DNA of 64,000 nt, taken from Amphiduros pacificus (Eukaryota > Annelida > Polychaeta > Phyllodocida > Hesionidae). This document shows positions 39,595 to 53,130 of the stretch, one piece after another. How positions within the stretch are numbered: the first letter of the stretch is position 1; the number at the start of each line of letters is the position of its first letter. A program made the translations under genes and the position numbers. Under the pieces are notes generated by a model. That model ran no database searches and had not been told where the DNA came from. It saw nothing but the letters and a program-made list of their open reading frames with translations. The stretch spans positions 9,030,001 to 9,094,000 of the forward strand of contig OX439010.1 in NCBI GenBank assembly GCA_949316495.1, given 5' to 3'.

Positions 39595-39663
39595 TCTTTC
39601 CATTTCTAAGAATTCATCGTCGAGTTCTGTTCCTTTGGCACCACCTATCTTTTCACTCATATA
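39595..39663 (-). CDS. EndoA: Endophilin A, exon 2
   Basis: This 69-base minus-strand exon encodes 23 residues that begin YMSEKIGGAKGTELDDEF and end LEMER. It sits between an acceptor (tctttgcag) at 39664 and a donor (AGA|gtaagt) at 39594, both introns being phase 0. The length and phase match those known for exon 2 of vertebrate SH3GL genes. The motif EKxGGAxGTxLDxxFxEMER is diagnostic of endophilin A and separates it from endophilin B and amphiphysin. It forms the link from H0 into BAR helix 1. The leading YM is shared with Drosophila EndoA, which favours a protostome. The protein is a dimeric N-BAR/SH3 scaffold that recruits dynamin and synaptojanin in clathrin-mediated and fast endocytosis. 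It is flanked by introns of more than 24 kb. Confidence 0.95.
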
Positions 39664-40519
39664 CTGCAAAGATAAAGTAACAACAAATTAGAGAAAATCC
39701 TTCATTTCATATATGTATATTCATCAAGCATTTGAATGAAATCATGTTTTGTATTATCATTTTTTATAATCAAGGTTTGGGTGCAAATTTATTTTGGGCA
39801 CGATTTGACACAAATGCATTTGCCATATTTGGGCCTGACCATGCTTTTTTTTTTTGCACATGCAAAAGAAATGTTCATAATCGAGATTTACATGATTATC
39901 AGAAGCATGTGAGGAGCGACCAAACTGCTGACCTTTTTCTCACCAGATGTACCATTACCAGCCTCAATACAGGTATGCATTTTGTCTTGTTTATCAAATA
40001 ATAAAAAAAACCTTCTTTTAAGACTAAAATAGCACATATAAGACCAATTGATAAACACTGGATTAAAAAATAAGATGATACAATAAATTGAACTTGCATA
40101 AATTTGCACTGTTTATGAATATTCATATCCTGCCCTTGTCTCATGCTATTCTATTCTACCAAAGACCTGATTCCACCAAGGCTTGTACAAGGCGGCTGAA
40201 AGCTCTGGGAGGAAAATGAGGTCACCAATGCCTGAGGACAGGTCATAGTGTGCCTGTAATCTAGGGTTAACCTTTCCTGTAGGTCAACTCATCCTGGTCA
40301 GTGTACCCGGATACATGGGTACCCTGATATATGATGCATGGCTACATGGATACCCGGATACACAGACACCTTTAACTATATTCTTTTAATATCAGAAAAC
40401 TGAATTTATAAAAAAAAAGAGATATTCATAATGTGTCTGGACATTTCTTAAATGCAAAACATGCATAACAAGTTAGATCTATGTGAATTGAGGTAAAGGC
40501 ATATATTAGTCATTTCAGA

Positions 40520-40605
40520 CATGTGATGTGATCACATGACCAGGAAAATCACATGACCATGGTCATCACATGACCACAGCCATCACATGACCATATTCAG
40601 ACTTC
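40520..40605. repeat. Tandem and palindromic ATCACATGACCA block
   Basis: Three to four units of about 20-21 bp containing ATCACATGACCA, preceded by the palindrome GTGATCAC. Related in sequence to the 33.8-kb array. Confidence 0.55.
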
Positions 40606-42382
40606 CCCCATCCCAAACGACAGCGTGTGCACACACGATATACGCCGGCTCTACACATTTGCTGGTTTATACCCATCGTCAGCCTTTCTTGCAATCAATA
40701 GTGGTTTGGCTAGGCCACCTTGGAGTGCACACAGCCAATAAAACATTAATCTAAGTATGGTCTGCCAGTCACACACAAGCTGGTGGAATCCCTACCTGAT
40801 CTGCACCCCTTGCCAACTCATCACACACTGCCCCGGCACGAGTTCTGGCACGGCTTAACTCATGCAGCATACTCAACAAAATCTCCTCTTTATAATCAAA
40901 TGTGCATGATTTACAATTAACACCAAATATATTTGTACCTCACTTTCAAATTAATCGGTTTTGATTTATCAAGATTCATCACTATAACATTGACAACAAC
41001 CTCAAGGTCAAGCAATGTTATCAAGGACATCCTCCGAATATTAAACTTTGTAAATATCACGATTCCTATATTTTACATGTAATATTACATGCATGATGTT
41101 TACCATTGGTTCAAGGCAAATGTTAGACCTGACCTCCTTAATGGGCTGCCACATGCTCAGCCCTACTGACGTATACTTTAACCATATCCAAATTTACTGC
41201 TCAGCCTTCACCTTGAGTAACTGACCTAAATATGTGACTTTAACCTTGACTTCACAGCTGCCTCTTCAGCAGTCCCCTATTTCTTTTGAAGTAAGATATG
41301 TGCAATTATGTTTAATGGCCAGCAAAAAGGCAGGCTTATTTATTGATATAAGATAATGAAACACAGTGGAGGACCATACTCTCTCGTATGTCGTCTAAAT
41401 AAGGATTTGTGCGGAGAAAGCAGCTTTGTGGCATGAGGCGAGGGATCAGGCAGTAATTGGATGGTGCTTCTCTATGTCTCCTTGTCTCACACTTCACTGC
41501 CAGGCTATGGTCCTCCACTTCTCAGACGTGCATATCTGCCTCCTCGCCGCCCACTTGCATCATACCACTCTCATTTATATCACATTTTAGTTGGGCTTTT
41601 ATTGCTCAATATAGTAGCTATTATCAATATAGCTATTACCAATATATCATCAAATTCTGAGACTTTTTTACTTTTCGTAAACCTCTTATTAGGAAAAAAA
41701 CCATATAACCAAATCTAAACATGGCACATTGGAATGATGTCCAACAATTAACAACCTAATTTCAAGTTCAATTTACTTATAATTTCTTTAACCAGTGGCA
41801 TACTCTGCATGGCGAGGTAGAATCACATAATATTACCTCTGTGATCATATACTGTTTTTTGAAGCCAAGAATTCTTCACATTAGCATGCAATTATCAAAC
41901 AGCTGTGCAACTGGTTGGCTCTTGTACATGTTCATGCAAAATGCCATAGCCGTACATGTGTACATGCCCAGTTCCCATGTTCAAAAGTGTATTTGAAAAA
42001 ATCAATTCAAGATTTTTCTTTTCCCCCCTTGAAAAGTAATGGTCCATCTCATGACCATTTTTGTCTGACTATTTTGGTATTTGTGGCACTAAAATTTTCA
42101 CTTATTTGTTGTTGGGCTCCCTTTTCAATCATATGCCATACAAATGCCTATACAAATAGGCCATGTAATTACTCAGTGCCTAATGACCGCTAGAAAGAAG
42201 CATGGTCTTGTGTGGTCTAGAACTGTAAAGTCTGGTCTAAACTTGCAGGGCCTTGAATATACCCAGGATCTGCTAAGGATAGCATCAGTGGCATCGCAAG
42301 ATGGAGAATTGTATATTAAATGGAGTCACACAACAGCTACATTTGACTAACATAAATAGTGTCCCCTGATGACCATTACTCT

Positions 42383-42515
42383 CTTTGCCATTTTTAACCT
42401 ACATAAAGGCTCTCTTCACCATTTCTAACCTACATAAAGGCTCTCTTTACCATTTCTAACCTACATAAAGGCTCTCTTTACCATTTTTGACCTACTTAAA
42501 GGCTCCCTTAGCCAT
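42383..42515. repeat. 31-bp tandem repeat, four to five copies
   Basis: Units contain ACCTACATAAAGGCTCTCTT and TACCATTTCTA. Confidence 0.85.
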
Positions 42516-44040
42516 TTTTGAACACAAATGCAGCGAGTGACCAAATTAAACCAAGAAACAACCAAGCTTGTCAAAAACATTACTGCGATGACTCAACTCA
42601 ACTCAAAGAAAATGGGGAAACTCAGCTATAGAATTCATCACAGAAAATCTTAATTATTTGGCTATGAAGTGGTTTTTGGTATCCCCTGGGTATGGCACTC
42701 ATGTGGGATGAAATGGCAGGATGCCGACTCAACTTTACACCTTACTTAATCCCTGTCACTGCTCCCTGCCAGAACCTAGAATCTTAACCCTTTACTCAAC
42801 ACCATTGAAAGGTAAATTAACAAATCACAATGTATGTCATGATCAGCTCTGCTTACTTTAATCTTTTAATGCCACAAATTCTAATTAAGATGGGAGGAAA
42901 AGACATGTCAAGATCTTGGTGGTGATGTGGAGATACCTCAGTCCACATTTACCACAGGTACTATGCATTGATCTCATAAATTAATATATCAAAAGCATAT
43001 TCACATGTAAATATCTCGATATATTTTAGTTTGACAAAGAATTTTTTTTTTTTTAATAAAAGCAAAACTTTGAACTCAACTGAACAAAGCAGCTTTTAAC
43101 ACTGTTGAGTGGCAGCAAGATATTGAAACACCTTATTGATTAATATTGTGCTATCTGTAACCAGCTATTACTGCTGTGTGTGGACAAATGAATATATGAA
43201 TTAAGCTGTATGAATGAACTGAATTTTTCAATGAGGTTGTGTCGGTCCCCCCTCCCTGCAAGGTCATAAATTTGGTATTTTTGTACCTGTTCCCATGTAA
43301 CTTCTATTGATCGGTGACCAATGGTACCAAAGACACACAAAAATGGCACACAAGGTCACAACCACCCTCCACTTTGTTGGTTTAAATCTCAATATTACAA
43401 AATGTGTTGATTTACACTGATATGTATCATTAATATGTTTATATATCATAATAGATTTCTGCACACAAACATAACTCTGTCCTTTCATACCCATGAATAA
43501 TACAGAAGATAATTTCTTCATCATTAATCATGTTCATGAAACTGGGACAATATATTAATATCAGCTTGAGTGACATCACCAGACATGTGATTGTTACGGT
43601 GGATGCACATGGCTAAACACGGCTAAACATAGCAATACACAGCATTTAGTTCATTCAACCGAATGTTCTGGGTGCTCAACTTCCTGGCTGGACCGAACCT
43701 GAATATCTGTACACTGTACTACATTCAGCATGGCTAGAAAAATGATATAACCTACATTAAGTGCTCTTCGACAACCACAAGTACAATGAAATGATAAAAT
43801 AAAAGTATTTTTTCAAATCAGTCGACCTTGTAATAACATCCGATCACTGTTTTGGAATGAATGCGTAAAAAGTATGTTTTGTTAAAAATAATTCTTACAT
43901 TTCTGTCCAAATGTACGTGATGCAAAAATAGGACAAAATATCAAAATCTTATATACAGATCTGAGGAAAGGCACTATGCAAATTATAAAAAAATTGTGAT
44001 TATTTATAAGGCAACATAAACAGGAACTTGGTTTCTATCA

Positions 44041-44207
44041 GTAGTCCAGTCAATATATGACAAAAAATGGCCAAACCCGGAACAAATTAGAACAGAAATG
44101 AAACTGATAGAAAATGTCTCAGAAGAGCCTAGAGAATAACATAGTAAAAGTCTACCAAAATCCAAGTAGTGGAACAATGCGTAATTTTCATAGATCCAAA
44201 ATGGCCG
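44041..44207 (+). repeat. Left arm of a long inverted repeat
   Basis: Shares blocks GTAGTCCAGTC, AACAAATTAGAACAGAAA, AATGTCTCAGA, AAAGTCTACCAAAATC, AGTGGAACA and CAAAATGGC, in the same order, with the reverse complement of 45491-45650. Confidence 0.7.
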
Positions 44208-45490
44208 ACACATGGCAGGGCAACTCTTAAAAATTATATAGCCTGGCTCCTATTTGATACATTTGAGTAATCTTAGAGTCTATTTTAATTTTTTTGGACA
44301 TGAGAAATCCATTGGGAAACTTTTCAAAATGCTAATACCCATATTTGGTACTCTTCCTCTAAAAAATGACCAATAAAAGTAGAGAAAGAAGTTGAAAATT
44401 AGCACTTTGTTTGTATTTTGATTATATCTGTCTGTTTTACATCTTTTCTGGGATATCTTCTACAACACATATTATTCTACAATAATAAGTTATCAAAAGG
44501 ATAGAGAACAATAATTTTCAAATAGAATTTTTTTTAAATGTGTTAAATGACCTATTGCAAGTTATAGGTGACTATTAGTGGTGATCATTCACACACAGGG
44601 AGGCAATCCCCTGCTATCTTCAAAAAGTGGGGAGGGATCTTAAACCTGCTGCCTGACATAGACACTCAGGTTCAGGAGACCTCGGTTTTTAGTCTCATCC
44701 AAAAATCACCTTCCATCACTAAAGAATGTGAAAGGACCATATTTAAAATTTCTATGGTATGACACCTTGATCTCAGTCCCACATAGTGGGTTGGAAAGTA
44801 CCATTTATTGTCTTTGGTATAACATTTATTTCTTTGCTGTTATTTGTTTTGTTATTTTTTTTCTTTTGTTTTTCTTCTGTTCTTTGCCTCATAATTAGAT
44901 TAACTAATTTCCTAGGATTGTACTAGCAGCTTTGAATGCTTCAAAGTAAAAGCTGAATTTACTACCAACACCAAATAGTACCATCAAATATGTGTGATAA
45001 TTACTTCCAGATTGTATACATTACAATACTAAACCTAGCTTAACAATAAGTATTATTTTCATCAAATTATCCTCGATAATTAAGTGCACAAAGTAACTCA
45101 TATCTGAACTGATATTTCAAATTATGTATGTGTGAATAGGAACTTTGTGTTATACTGTATTATGTATTATCCCTAATAGCTGCCCTCTACCTAATTACCA
45201 CCCCCTCCTGTCTGAAGCCTGTCTGCAGACCAGGCCTTAGTGGCTGGGTAGTGGAGCTGGGTAGTCACCTAATGTACTGAATATACAATGTATTTTATAG
45301 CAGAATGATACTATCATCGTATGAAATACATTACAAGAAACACTACATGAACTTTTTCCTTATCATGGCCTTAAAATAACTGCTTTACACCAACAGCAAG
45401 GGCATAATATTATTTCAGTGTGCAGGGAACCTTTAATTATACAAAAAAACCTGAATGTAAGCCTGAAATAGGGTGAAACGTCAAATGAGA

Positions 45491-45650
45491 GGCAGCCATT
45501 TTGAATTTATGCAAATTAGGTGGTGTTCCACTAAGATGATTTTGGTAGACTTTTTATATGTTCATCTGGGTAACATTCTGAGACAAATAACACCAAAATG
45601 GTTTCTGTTCTAATTTGTTCTGGGTCATTTCATATTTTGACTGGACTACA
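45491..45650 (-). repeat. Right arm of a long inverted repeat
   Basis: Reverse-complement partner of 44041-44207, with about 1.28 kb between the arms. The pair may be the ends of a decayed DNA transposon or two oppositely oriented copies of a dispersed repeat. No transposase ORF lies between them. Confidence 0.7.
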
Positions 45651-45754
45651 GGTGACAAGAAGGAAGTATATAAATATACCTTTTTTATCATTATCATTGA
45701 CAGCAAAATCGACAGAAATGGAAACCTCAATTTGATGATTCATGCACAAAGTGA

Positions 45755-46020
45755 CTCTTATGTGATTCTAATATGACTCTAATATGACTCTAATGTAACT
45801 CTTATGTGACTATTATGTGACTAATGTGATTCTTGTGTAACTAATATGACTATTATGTGACTTTGATGTGACCTGCTTTGATGTGACTTTGATGTGACTC
45901 TTATATAACTAATGTGATTCTTACATGACTAATGTGACTCTTATGTGACTAATATGATTCTTGAGTGATGAATGTGACTTATATGACTGTTATGTGACTA
46001 ATGTAACTCTTGAGTGACTT
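45755..46020. repeat. Degenerate short-unit array of TATGTGACTAATGTGACTCT
   Basis: Units of about 10-21 bp built from TGTGACT, CTAATATGACT and CTTATGTGACT, irregularly ordered. Confidence 0.75.
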
Positions 46021-48153
46021 GTTCATGAATGCACTTTGGCTGACATGAATCTGTCCTGTTTTCATCACATCATTTTAAACACACAAATATCTCATGTTCT
46101 AGATGCCTGGACTCAATGAAAAAATGTTCAGAGAATATGACTCAGCATGTTGTGATTTTAAGTCTATTTAACAAATAAAAGGGGTAACAATATGATAAAT
46201 TGTGAACACAGACTGGTTCTGACGTGAATTTACAGTTTTAGCTTTCATCTATCATCACATAAATATGATTATAGTAGTGTTAACATGTCATATATGCCAG
46301 ATGTTATTTTCTATGATATCATTGTTCTTGTGTTTACAAGCAAAGAGAGGAGGACATGCTAAGAAAGGTGCGCCATTTGGAATATTTGGTGAGCAAGTTC
46401 GTGCCAATACAAAATACAGGACTTCCCCAGTCACCCTATGTCACTTCATATATATTTAGACTTGTGTAACAAACTTAATCATCATATAACTTTTTTTTTT
46501 TAATAACTATTATGAAATGATTATTTAAGATATTTTATTTCCTTTAGTCACCACCACACCCATTTTTTCCCTTTTTCACTATGATTCCACTTGCCAATGT
46601 CAGGTGGAGGTTGGTATATAAAAGACATTCCATGAATAATGTGAGCTATTAAGCCTACTTAAAGGCTGGAAGCAGTCCACAGAGCTGATCTAGCATCAAA
46701 GACGATAATAAGTGAACAAATAGGTGTCAACCTCAGGGATGTAGGTATGGCACAGGTGAACTTATTTCCTGGCACTCACTTCAAAGTTACCCTCCTACAC
46801 ACACTGACATCTATAAATACATGATAAACGAGTAGTAACACAGTTTTCTAATAAAAATTAAACAATCTGAATATGTCTGATCTTTGTTATCACTCCTACT
46901 GAGGGCTTTGATATTAATAAATTAGTGTCTGTTTGTTTGGATGAATGGACAAAACAGGTCAAAGCGTTTTGTCTAATTAGAAAAGGCAAAAGGCTGAAAA
47001 GGAATAAAATCTGAACTTTTTTGAAAAATTGTTTTCTAAATGTGGGTGAAAATTATCTAATAGATGAACAATAAATTTACAATCATTTAAAAATTCTAGA
47101 TGCGGAAAAAATACTGATTTGGCTATGTTCCCCCAAATTCCCTCTAAACCCATTTCTTTATTACACAAATGAATATATACATATATATCATTCAAATACA
47201 TCCATACAAAAACAAGAAACACTATAAATGAGAACTTAATCTTAACAGACAAGGCTAATAGAATTTGCATCCTAAAATCACTGTGATAAAAACATCGACC
47301 CACAAGTGCATAAAATAATAAACATCACAGCTGAAATATGGACCCATAGCAGGAGAGAAGTGGACCCAAATTAAGTATTTTTATCAAAATTTGCCTTCCA
47401 AAACTAAGCATTACGAGCAGTATTGAACAAGGAATGAATTGTAGCAGCTCATTACTTATGTATGTACTAAAGCTCATAAAATCCCTGACCTAATTACTGG
47501 GATAATCTTTGCTACATCCCAAACCTAATCCTATGATTGCTACGTCCATCTATGCACAGACATGACATCGTCAATATCGGTCCATGTGGTCACATTCACA
47601 TTGTCTTAATGTTGCATTGTGGGTAAAAGGCACAGTAATATCAAGTCCACAGATCAGATCTTGAATATTGGGTCACCCTGTAATAAAGCTTTATGCCATC
47701 GACATTGGTGGTTAACTCATTGAAGACCTCTCCAAAACTCCAAGACAATCCAATAGTCCGGAAGCTTTTAAATCATATGCAATCATCAAAATATGATAAA
47801 TGGTGATATCAATACGTACAGTGAAGCACTTCCATCAAAATTCAGGTTAAATGTAAGATGAGTTTGATATTATATAAAATAAGCAAGCAAAGTAAATTTA
47901 TGCCTTCATGAGGCATTTCTCTTTTTCATATAAAAGGATCATGCTTAACAGGTATTATATAGCCTTATAGGGCAATTATTTGGTATTCAATGAAGGAATG
48001 AATGGTGGTCATTAGCAAAATGAGGCCTAGTGTTATGATCACTGTAATAGTGATAATCAAATACTGATTGATACCAAACTAATTGATAAACATATGGTCA
48101 AGAGACAGTGGATGTGTCACATGTCTATTATTACAAAGTGACTCAGAACTATT

Positions 48154-48371
48154 ATCAGTTAGAGCCAAACATATATCTGGTCACACATAAATGTGACCAA
48201 AATGTCGCACATGGTTATTGTGTGACATCATCTGGTCACACATAGTTGCTGTATTGCACTATTTGTTCACACATACCTTAAGCATAGCACAATATGCTCA
48301 CACAATGGTTATGTGTGAACACATTTGATCACGCTAATGCTTGAACTGATAAATGTTTGGCTCTAACTGAT
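48154..48371. mobile_element. Palindromic MITE-like element, best preserved copy
   Basis: A 218-bp element with perfect 19-bp terminal inverted repeats: ATCAGTTAGAGCCAAACAT at the left and ATGTTTGGCTCTAACTGAT at the right. The inside is made of GTCACACA/TGTGACC blocks in both orientations and can fold extensively. There is no ORF. A target-site duplication is not clear. Relatives with a similar GCCAAACATCTATTTGGTCA end occur elsewhere in the window. Confidence 0.65.
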
Positions 48372-48401
48372 TAGCCTATTACTGATCATTTGGACCTCAA
48401 C

Positions 48402-48519
48402 ACCTGCGACATGACAATCCAGTGAGGCAGCACTATATCTGCTACAAGTAGGTCTCATCACGAAATGACTGAAATAATGTTGAAAGTGATGTAAAACCCC
48501 AAACAAACAAACAAACAAT
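48402..48519 (+). mobile_element. SINE (or 5'-truncated retroposon) with target-site duplication
   Basis: It is bracketed by TTTGGACCTCAAC (48389-48401) and TTTGACCTCAAC (48520-48531), a target-site duplication with one gap. The body includes CAGTGAGGCAGCACTATA and AGGTCTCATCACGAAATGAC and ends with an (AAAC)n tail. The 3' domain resembles the tail of SINEs I recall from gastropod genomes. No tRNA-like head is present, so this copy is probably 5'-truncated. It inserted just beside the MITE at 48154-48371. Confidence 0.7.
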
Positions 48520-49571
48520 TTTGACCTCAACTCATGGATCAGTCAATGATAATATGGATGATAGATTTGACCATTAAACAAAGTAATCAATAAATATACA
48601 TTCATTACGAGAAGATAAGATATATGTTAAAATATTTATATAGATGATATTTGCAACTCTGTCAAGGTGACACTGTCTATAAGAATTAGCATTGTATAAA
48701 TAAGCTGGTCACAAAGCCTTCTTCAGGTGAAGAGCACATCTAAAACACTCCAAAAAATACTTGACCATTTTGACACAATTCAAAATTTGTGAGTGGATAT
48801 GAAGATTGGTTTTGATTTGTAATTCTTGAGTGACTATATATGTTCACGCATGTGTAACCCTGGCTGAGCACTCCCAGGAAAGCATAGAAAAGCTATTTCA
48901 ACGCCACACTGGAAGCGGAGAGCACAGAGAGCAGGATTCTATGGAGACTATTTGAGGAGCATTATTGATTGATGTGGGAATGTTTTATATCCAGTCTCAT
49001 GTATCATCTATGTCAGATTCTGTAGAGACGTCTTCCCCATCACGTATTAATGTCACATTCATACATGCCATATAACTATAGGCCAAATATAGTGCTCTCC
49101 AAATAATGCATTTTCTCTTGAAAGGATGTTGAAGTCCCTCATGGTATAAATATATTATGATGATATATGAGATTAATTTATCATCACAGCTATAAGAAAG
49201 TTTCAGTATGGCTGGTTATCAAGACGTTTTATTACTCATAAAACATCATAATGACATTGTTTTTCCTGATAGTTTTGGCCGGAATTTGATGGTCAACTTG
49301 AAGGCTAAAGAAATTGACAAGTTAACACAATGATGTATTTCAATATTCTATCATCATAAAAGGAAAGTGCCTTTCACTGAAGAAGACTGTGAAGAAATTC
49401 TATAAGTCCTTTCCATGATTCATAACTCTCCAGATAATATTTTGAAGATAAATCAATAACTTTTACAAGAACTTTGATTAATTGAAGATTCAGATTCCTT
49501 TGAGGTGAGTCATATCTCTATATCAGTGGGAGCCAAATAAATTGACATAAACATGATAAACTTACAGGTGG

Positions 49572-49735
49572 GAATTAAAGCCAAACCTTCATAGGGTTAT
49601 GCATAAAATGACCAAATGATGTCACGCAGGGTTATCGGCCTGAGGTATGTGTTACCAGAGAAAGTTATACCAACCACTGAGCATGACCAAACAGAGTCAC
49701 GCAAGGAAATGAATGTTTTCTCCAAACAGTGAACA
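49572..49735. mobile_element. Degenerate palindromic MITE-like element
   Basis: Starts with AAAGCCAAACCTTCATAGGG and ends with GAATGTTTTCTCCAAAC, with TGACCAAATGATGTCACGCA inside. The boundaries are approximate. Confidence 0.4.
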
Positions 49736-51289
49736 TATCTGTTTTGTGATGACCAAATAATTCTAATTTAGCTCCAAATTTTGCCCAAGTTCACATTATG
49801 GACATGTTGTCTAGATGTCATAATGCTCACCAAATTCATTTCATCTTATGTCTGTTTAATAAGCAGAATGACTCCCCTGATTTCAAGTCACCAAACTGAG
49901 TTCCACGAATTGATAAAGTCAGAACTTATCAAGATATGATAAATTTAAAATCTAAGAAATTTCCAAAATAAACCAAGAAATATATTTCATAAAAAAAGGT
50001 TTTTGAAAACTTTCATTATCAGATCATTTTCCAAATGCATCCTGAAATTTGTTTGCAGTTTTCTATTGTCTGACTTTATCCTTCTCAGATTGTTATTTTC
50101 TGTAATTTATATGACACATGCGGTATATAAAGCAAGCATTAACTGCTCTCAGGTGACATCTACCTACTGACACAATGCAGCTTTTTATTCCAGTAATAAA
50201 TAGCACAAAGTACATCTTGTGAATGTCCTGTAATTCCTGTTCAAAACTCACGACTGAATTCACTCTTGTGTTTCAATTCAACATGATATTTTATCATTTC
50301 TAAGAATCAAAATTGCATTCGCTGTGATCTATTTTAGTAAAGAAATTATAATAAAATGGTCAAAGCTGTAAAAGTAGGGGAGCTGAATCAATGAGGAGAT
50401 TTATTGCTTTGTCCCAGCTTGGCAAAACATGACCAGTCACAAATGTCCTGACACACTGTTCCTCATGACCCCTGTCTGAACTGGTCATGTTAAACAATAA
50501 GTTTTTACCAAGGTTAAACTGGTGTAACCTTGATTTATGTTAATCCTCATCTCTAACCCAGATAGTCATCATTTTAGTTAAGATCAGGGAAAAAATTCAT
50601 CCTCCACAAGAAAACTGAAAGTGCTTTTGTCCCCGACCATTATGTAGGCTCATTGTAATCAGTGACTTAAATTGTATTTAAATTCTGGTTTCAGGTTACT
50701 TCCTCAAAATTTTCATAATTTCTGCAACTTTCCTGAAGATATTCCCTGAGGGTTGTACTGCTAATGACTTGTTTAAACTTTAGAGTTAAATCCTCTCAGT
50801 TTAAACAAAATCAAGTAAATAAAAAGGTTATATCTCATTCACTTTAGCGTGACACCGATTTTTATGTTTCATATGTGTCATGATGATGAATTCTGACTTG
50901 CACTTCGTACAAGAACAACAGGTGTTTTGTAAACAGGTTGAAGCATGATAATATGATGAGATTAATGATATTTAATGTGATAAATTCATATAAAAGTCTT
51001 GTATAATATAAGTGACAAGGCAAGATGAAGCAGGACTGTCTCGTGTGATATGATTTGACCACTTTAGATTGTTGTCTGCGCTGTTGGTTTAGTATATTAA
51101 TAGCATTCACTCAAGGTTGTTTTTTTTATGAACACAACCTGGATACCTGGTGTTACACTGAATAATACACCAAAAATAGAAATCTGCAGCATATATTTTA
51201 ACATTCAAATGTCAAAAATGCCCATGAGCCCCCTGCCAATCTCTCATACCAATGATTAAATATAGAGGAATTATACAGTTCTGGTTCAG

Positions 51290-51482
51290 GTAAAGTTGTA
51301 CAGTTCCGGTGTGTACTTTTCTATGAAAAAAAAACACCATAGGCCAATTGCGGGTTACCATCTTGTTTTTTTTTATGATTAGATTTTAGAGAGTTTTTTG
51401 TGCACTTCCGATTGTAATTGTGCAGTTCCGGCGTGTTGTTTTCAATGGGGCAGTATGGTAACCCGCAACCAGCCTATGGAGA
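51290..51482. repeat. Composite direct and inverted repeat (hairpin)
   Basis: CCATAGGCCAATTGCGGGTT (51337-51356) and its near-complement AACCCGCAACCAGCCTATGG (51460-51479) form arms with a loop of about 100 bases. Next to each arm is a direct repeat, CAGTTCCGGTGTGT and CAGTTCCGGCGTGT. It may be a small foldback element. Confidence 0.55.
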
Positions 51483-52964
51483 TCGGCAATCAGCCTATAG
51501 TACTGCATTTGTTTCCATAAACACTGATATTATGCCTTTCAAACATCTGTGCCAAAATCTTATTGTATTGCTAATTACAATTATAAATTTTTTAAACAAT
51601 AACTCTGACATCTAAATTGTTGCACTACATTCAATATCTACTTTTATAAATACATATTAAATAGTGTGTTTATTTTTACACTTGGTGTTTATTCATCACG
51701 TCTACACCAGCTTTTATTGTGTATCATATAAATGAAGGTTCGGCAGTGGTGATAATGAGCAGTGGTAATATTGACACCTGTCGCCATTAACAGAGTGACA
51801 ATTTGTTTGATGTTGCCTTCTGGGACATATATATAAATCATGTTGTATATTAATAGTATGACACCTGGTAGATGCATCACACCTTGTAATTATGCCATGG
51901 CAACCATTGTGACAAGTGTGTGTGCCTCATTGAAACAACTATCACATTTATCAATATTACTGGGCAGGGCCACCATCAAATTTACATGATACACTGTCTC
52001 GATTTGTCACCACTTGGAGTGGTATCAGATACTACCTGTCAACAAAATGTATGGAGTCACCTAAAATCTAATATTGTTTTAACCCATTTATAAATGTATA
52101 TCATATCAGAACTAATGATCACAGCTAAAGATGGTATGATGCTTTTGAAATGCTTTTTCTTCTGATCTGTCAGTGCTTAATAAAAAAATGTCAAGTAATT
52201 AATATGAAGGCTGTTCATCATCTTTGAATATATTAATAAATAATAACTGAATAATCATGCTGTATATTGTTAGCCCTTTTAGCCTATGGTCATTACTGAG
52301 CAAAGACTTTATATTCTCTCAAGCTGGGCAGACTACTGGCATTTAAGTGTCTGGACATAGCAGATGTATGATAAAGATTAACGATGCATAATTATAGCTC
52401 CATTGCTCTTCATATTGCCATAATAACTATGCAATAATCACCAACCATATATTTCCATCATAACCATCAAATAGCTATCAAATGCTGTAATTATTAGGTA
52501 ATAAAATCTGTAATTATTGTTGGATTACCTAAGATGACTGGAGATAGTTAACCAATCTACCTGGTCACACATGTGAAGGAATGAAACAATGCTCCTCAAT
52601 GACTTAATATGGTCATTTAGAGATATGACACAACATGTTTGAGCATACAATGTGGATTTGAAGAAGACATTTGTAAACACCACAATAAATACACTGTCAC
52701 CCAACTAGCAAATGATACTTAAATAAAAATGGTTTTTGGCATCAAGTTTCATCACCCAGGCTATACAGGACATATACAGTTACTTAGTTTTCACTATTAT
52801 ATTATGATTCCTCACTGCCATAATTGTGTGTTCCTGAATGATTCTATGCTTTCCAAACGTCTACAGTTTTGTTTTTAAAACAATTTATTTTGGCCAATAT
52901 ATAACTTGCTAGTCTCACATATTGGTGCCAAAATAAGGCCACACATGAACAGACTGAGTCTGGT

Positions 52965-53008
52965 ATCAGCGCTTTACAAATTGTATTATTATTGTTATTA
53001 TTATTTCA
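52965..53008 (+). mobile_element. Retroposon 3' tail motif
   Basis: TCAGCGCTTTACAAATTGTA followed by a run of (TTATTA) resembles the GCGCTxTAxAAAT(ATT)n ends common in metazoan LINEs and the SINEs that borrow their tails. No upstream body is recognised. Confidence 0.4.
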
Positions 53009-53024
53009 TGTAAATAAAACAATT

Positions 53025-53130
53025 TTAGGTCACAGATGAAGTAAAACGCAAAGTTCTGTTACTACATAAGGTCACAGATGAAGTAAAGCACAAATCTTTG
53101 TAATTATATTTATAAGGTCACAGACAAAGT
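53025..53130. repeat. Short repeat around AGGTCACAGATGAAGTAAA
   Basis: Three copies spaced about 35-47 bases apart, next to the retroposon tail at 52965-53008. Confidence 0.55.

Noticed and set aside
44575-44800. Possible dispersed repeat (GGGAGGCAATCCCC... GGAGACCTCGG)
   Set aside because: It looks like a transposon-derived block, but I could not find its boundaries or another copy in the window.
46265-46459. Possible exon with AKRGGHAKKGAPFGIFGEQV
   Set aside because: A candidate acceptor precedes it, but no donor in a consistent frame and no family match were found.
51891-51904. X-box-like TATGCCATGGCAAC
   Set aside because: The first half-site departs from the RFX consensus, so it is weaker than the sites listed.
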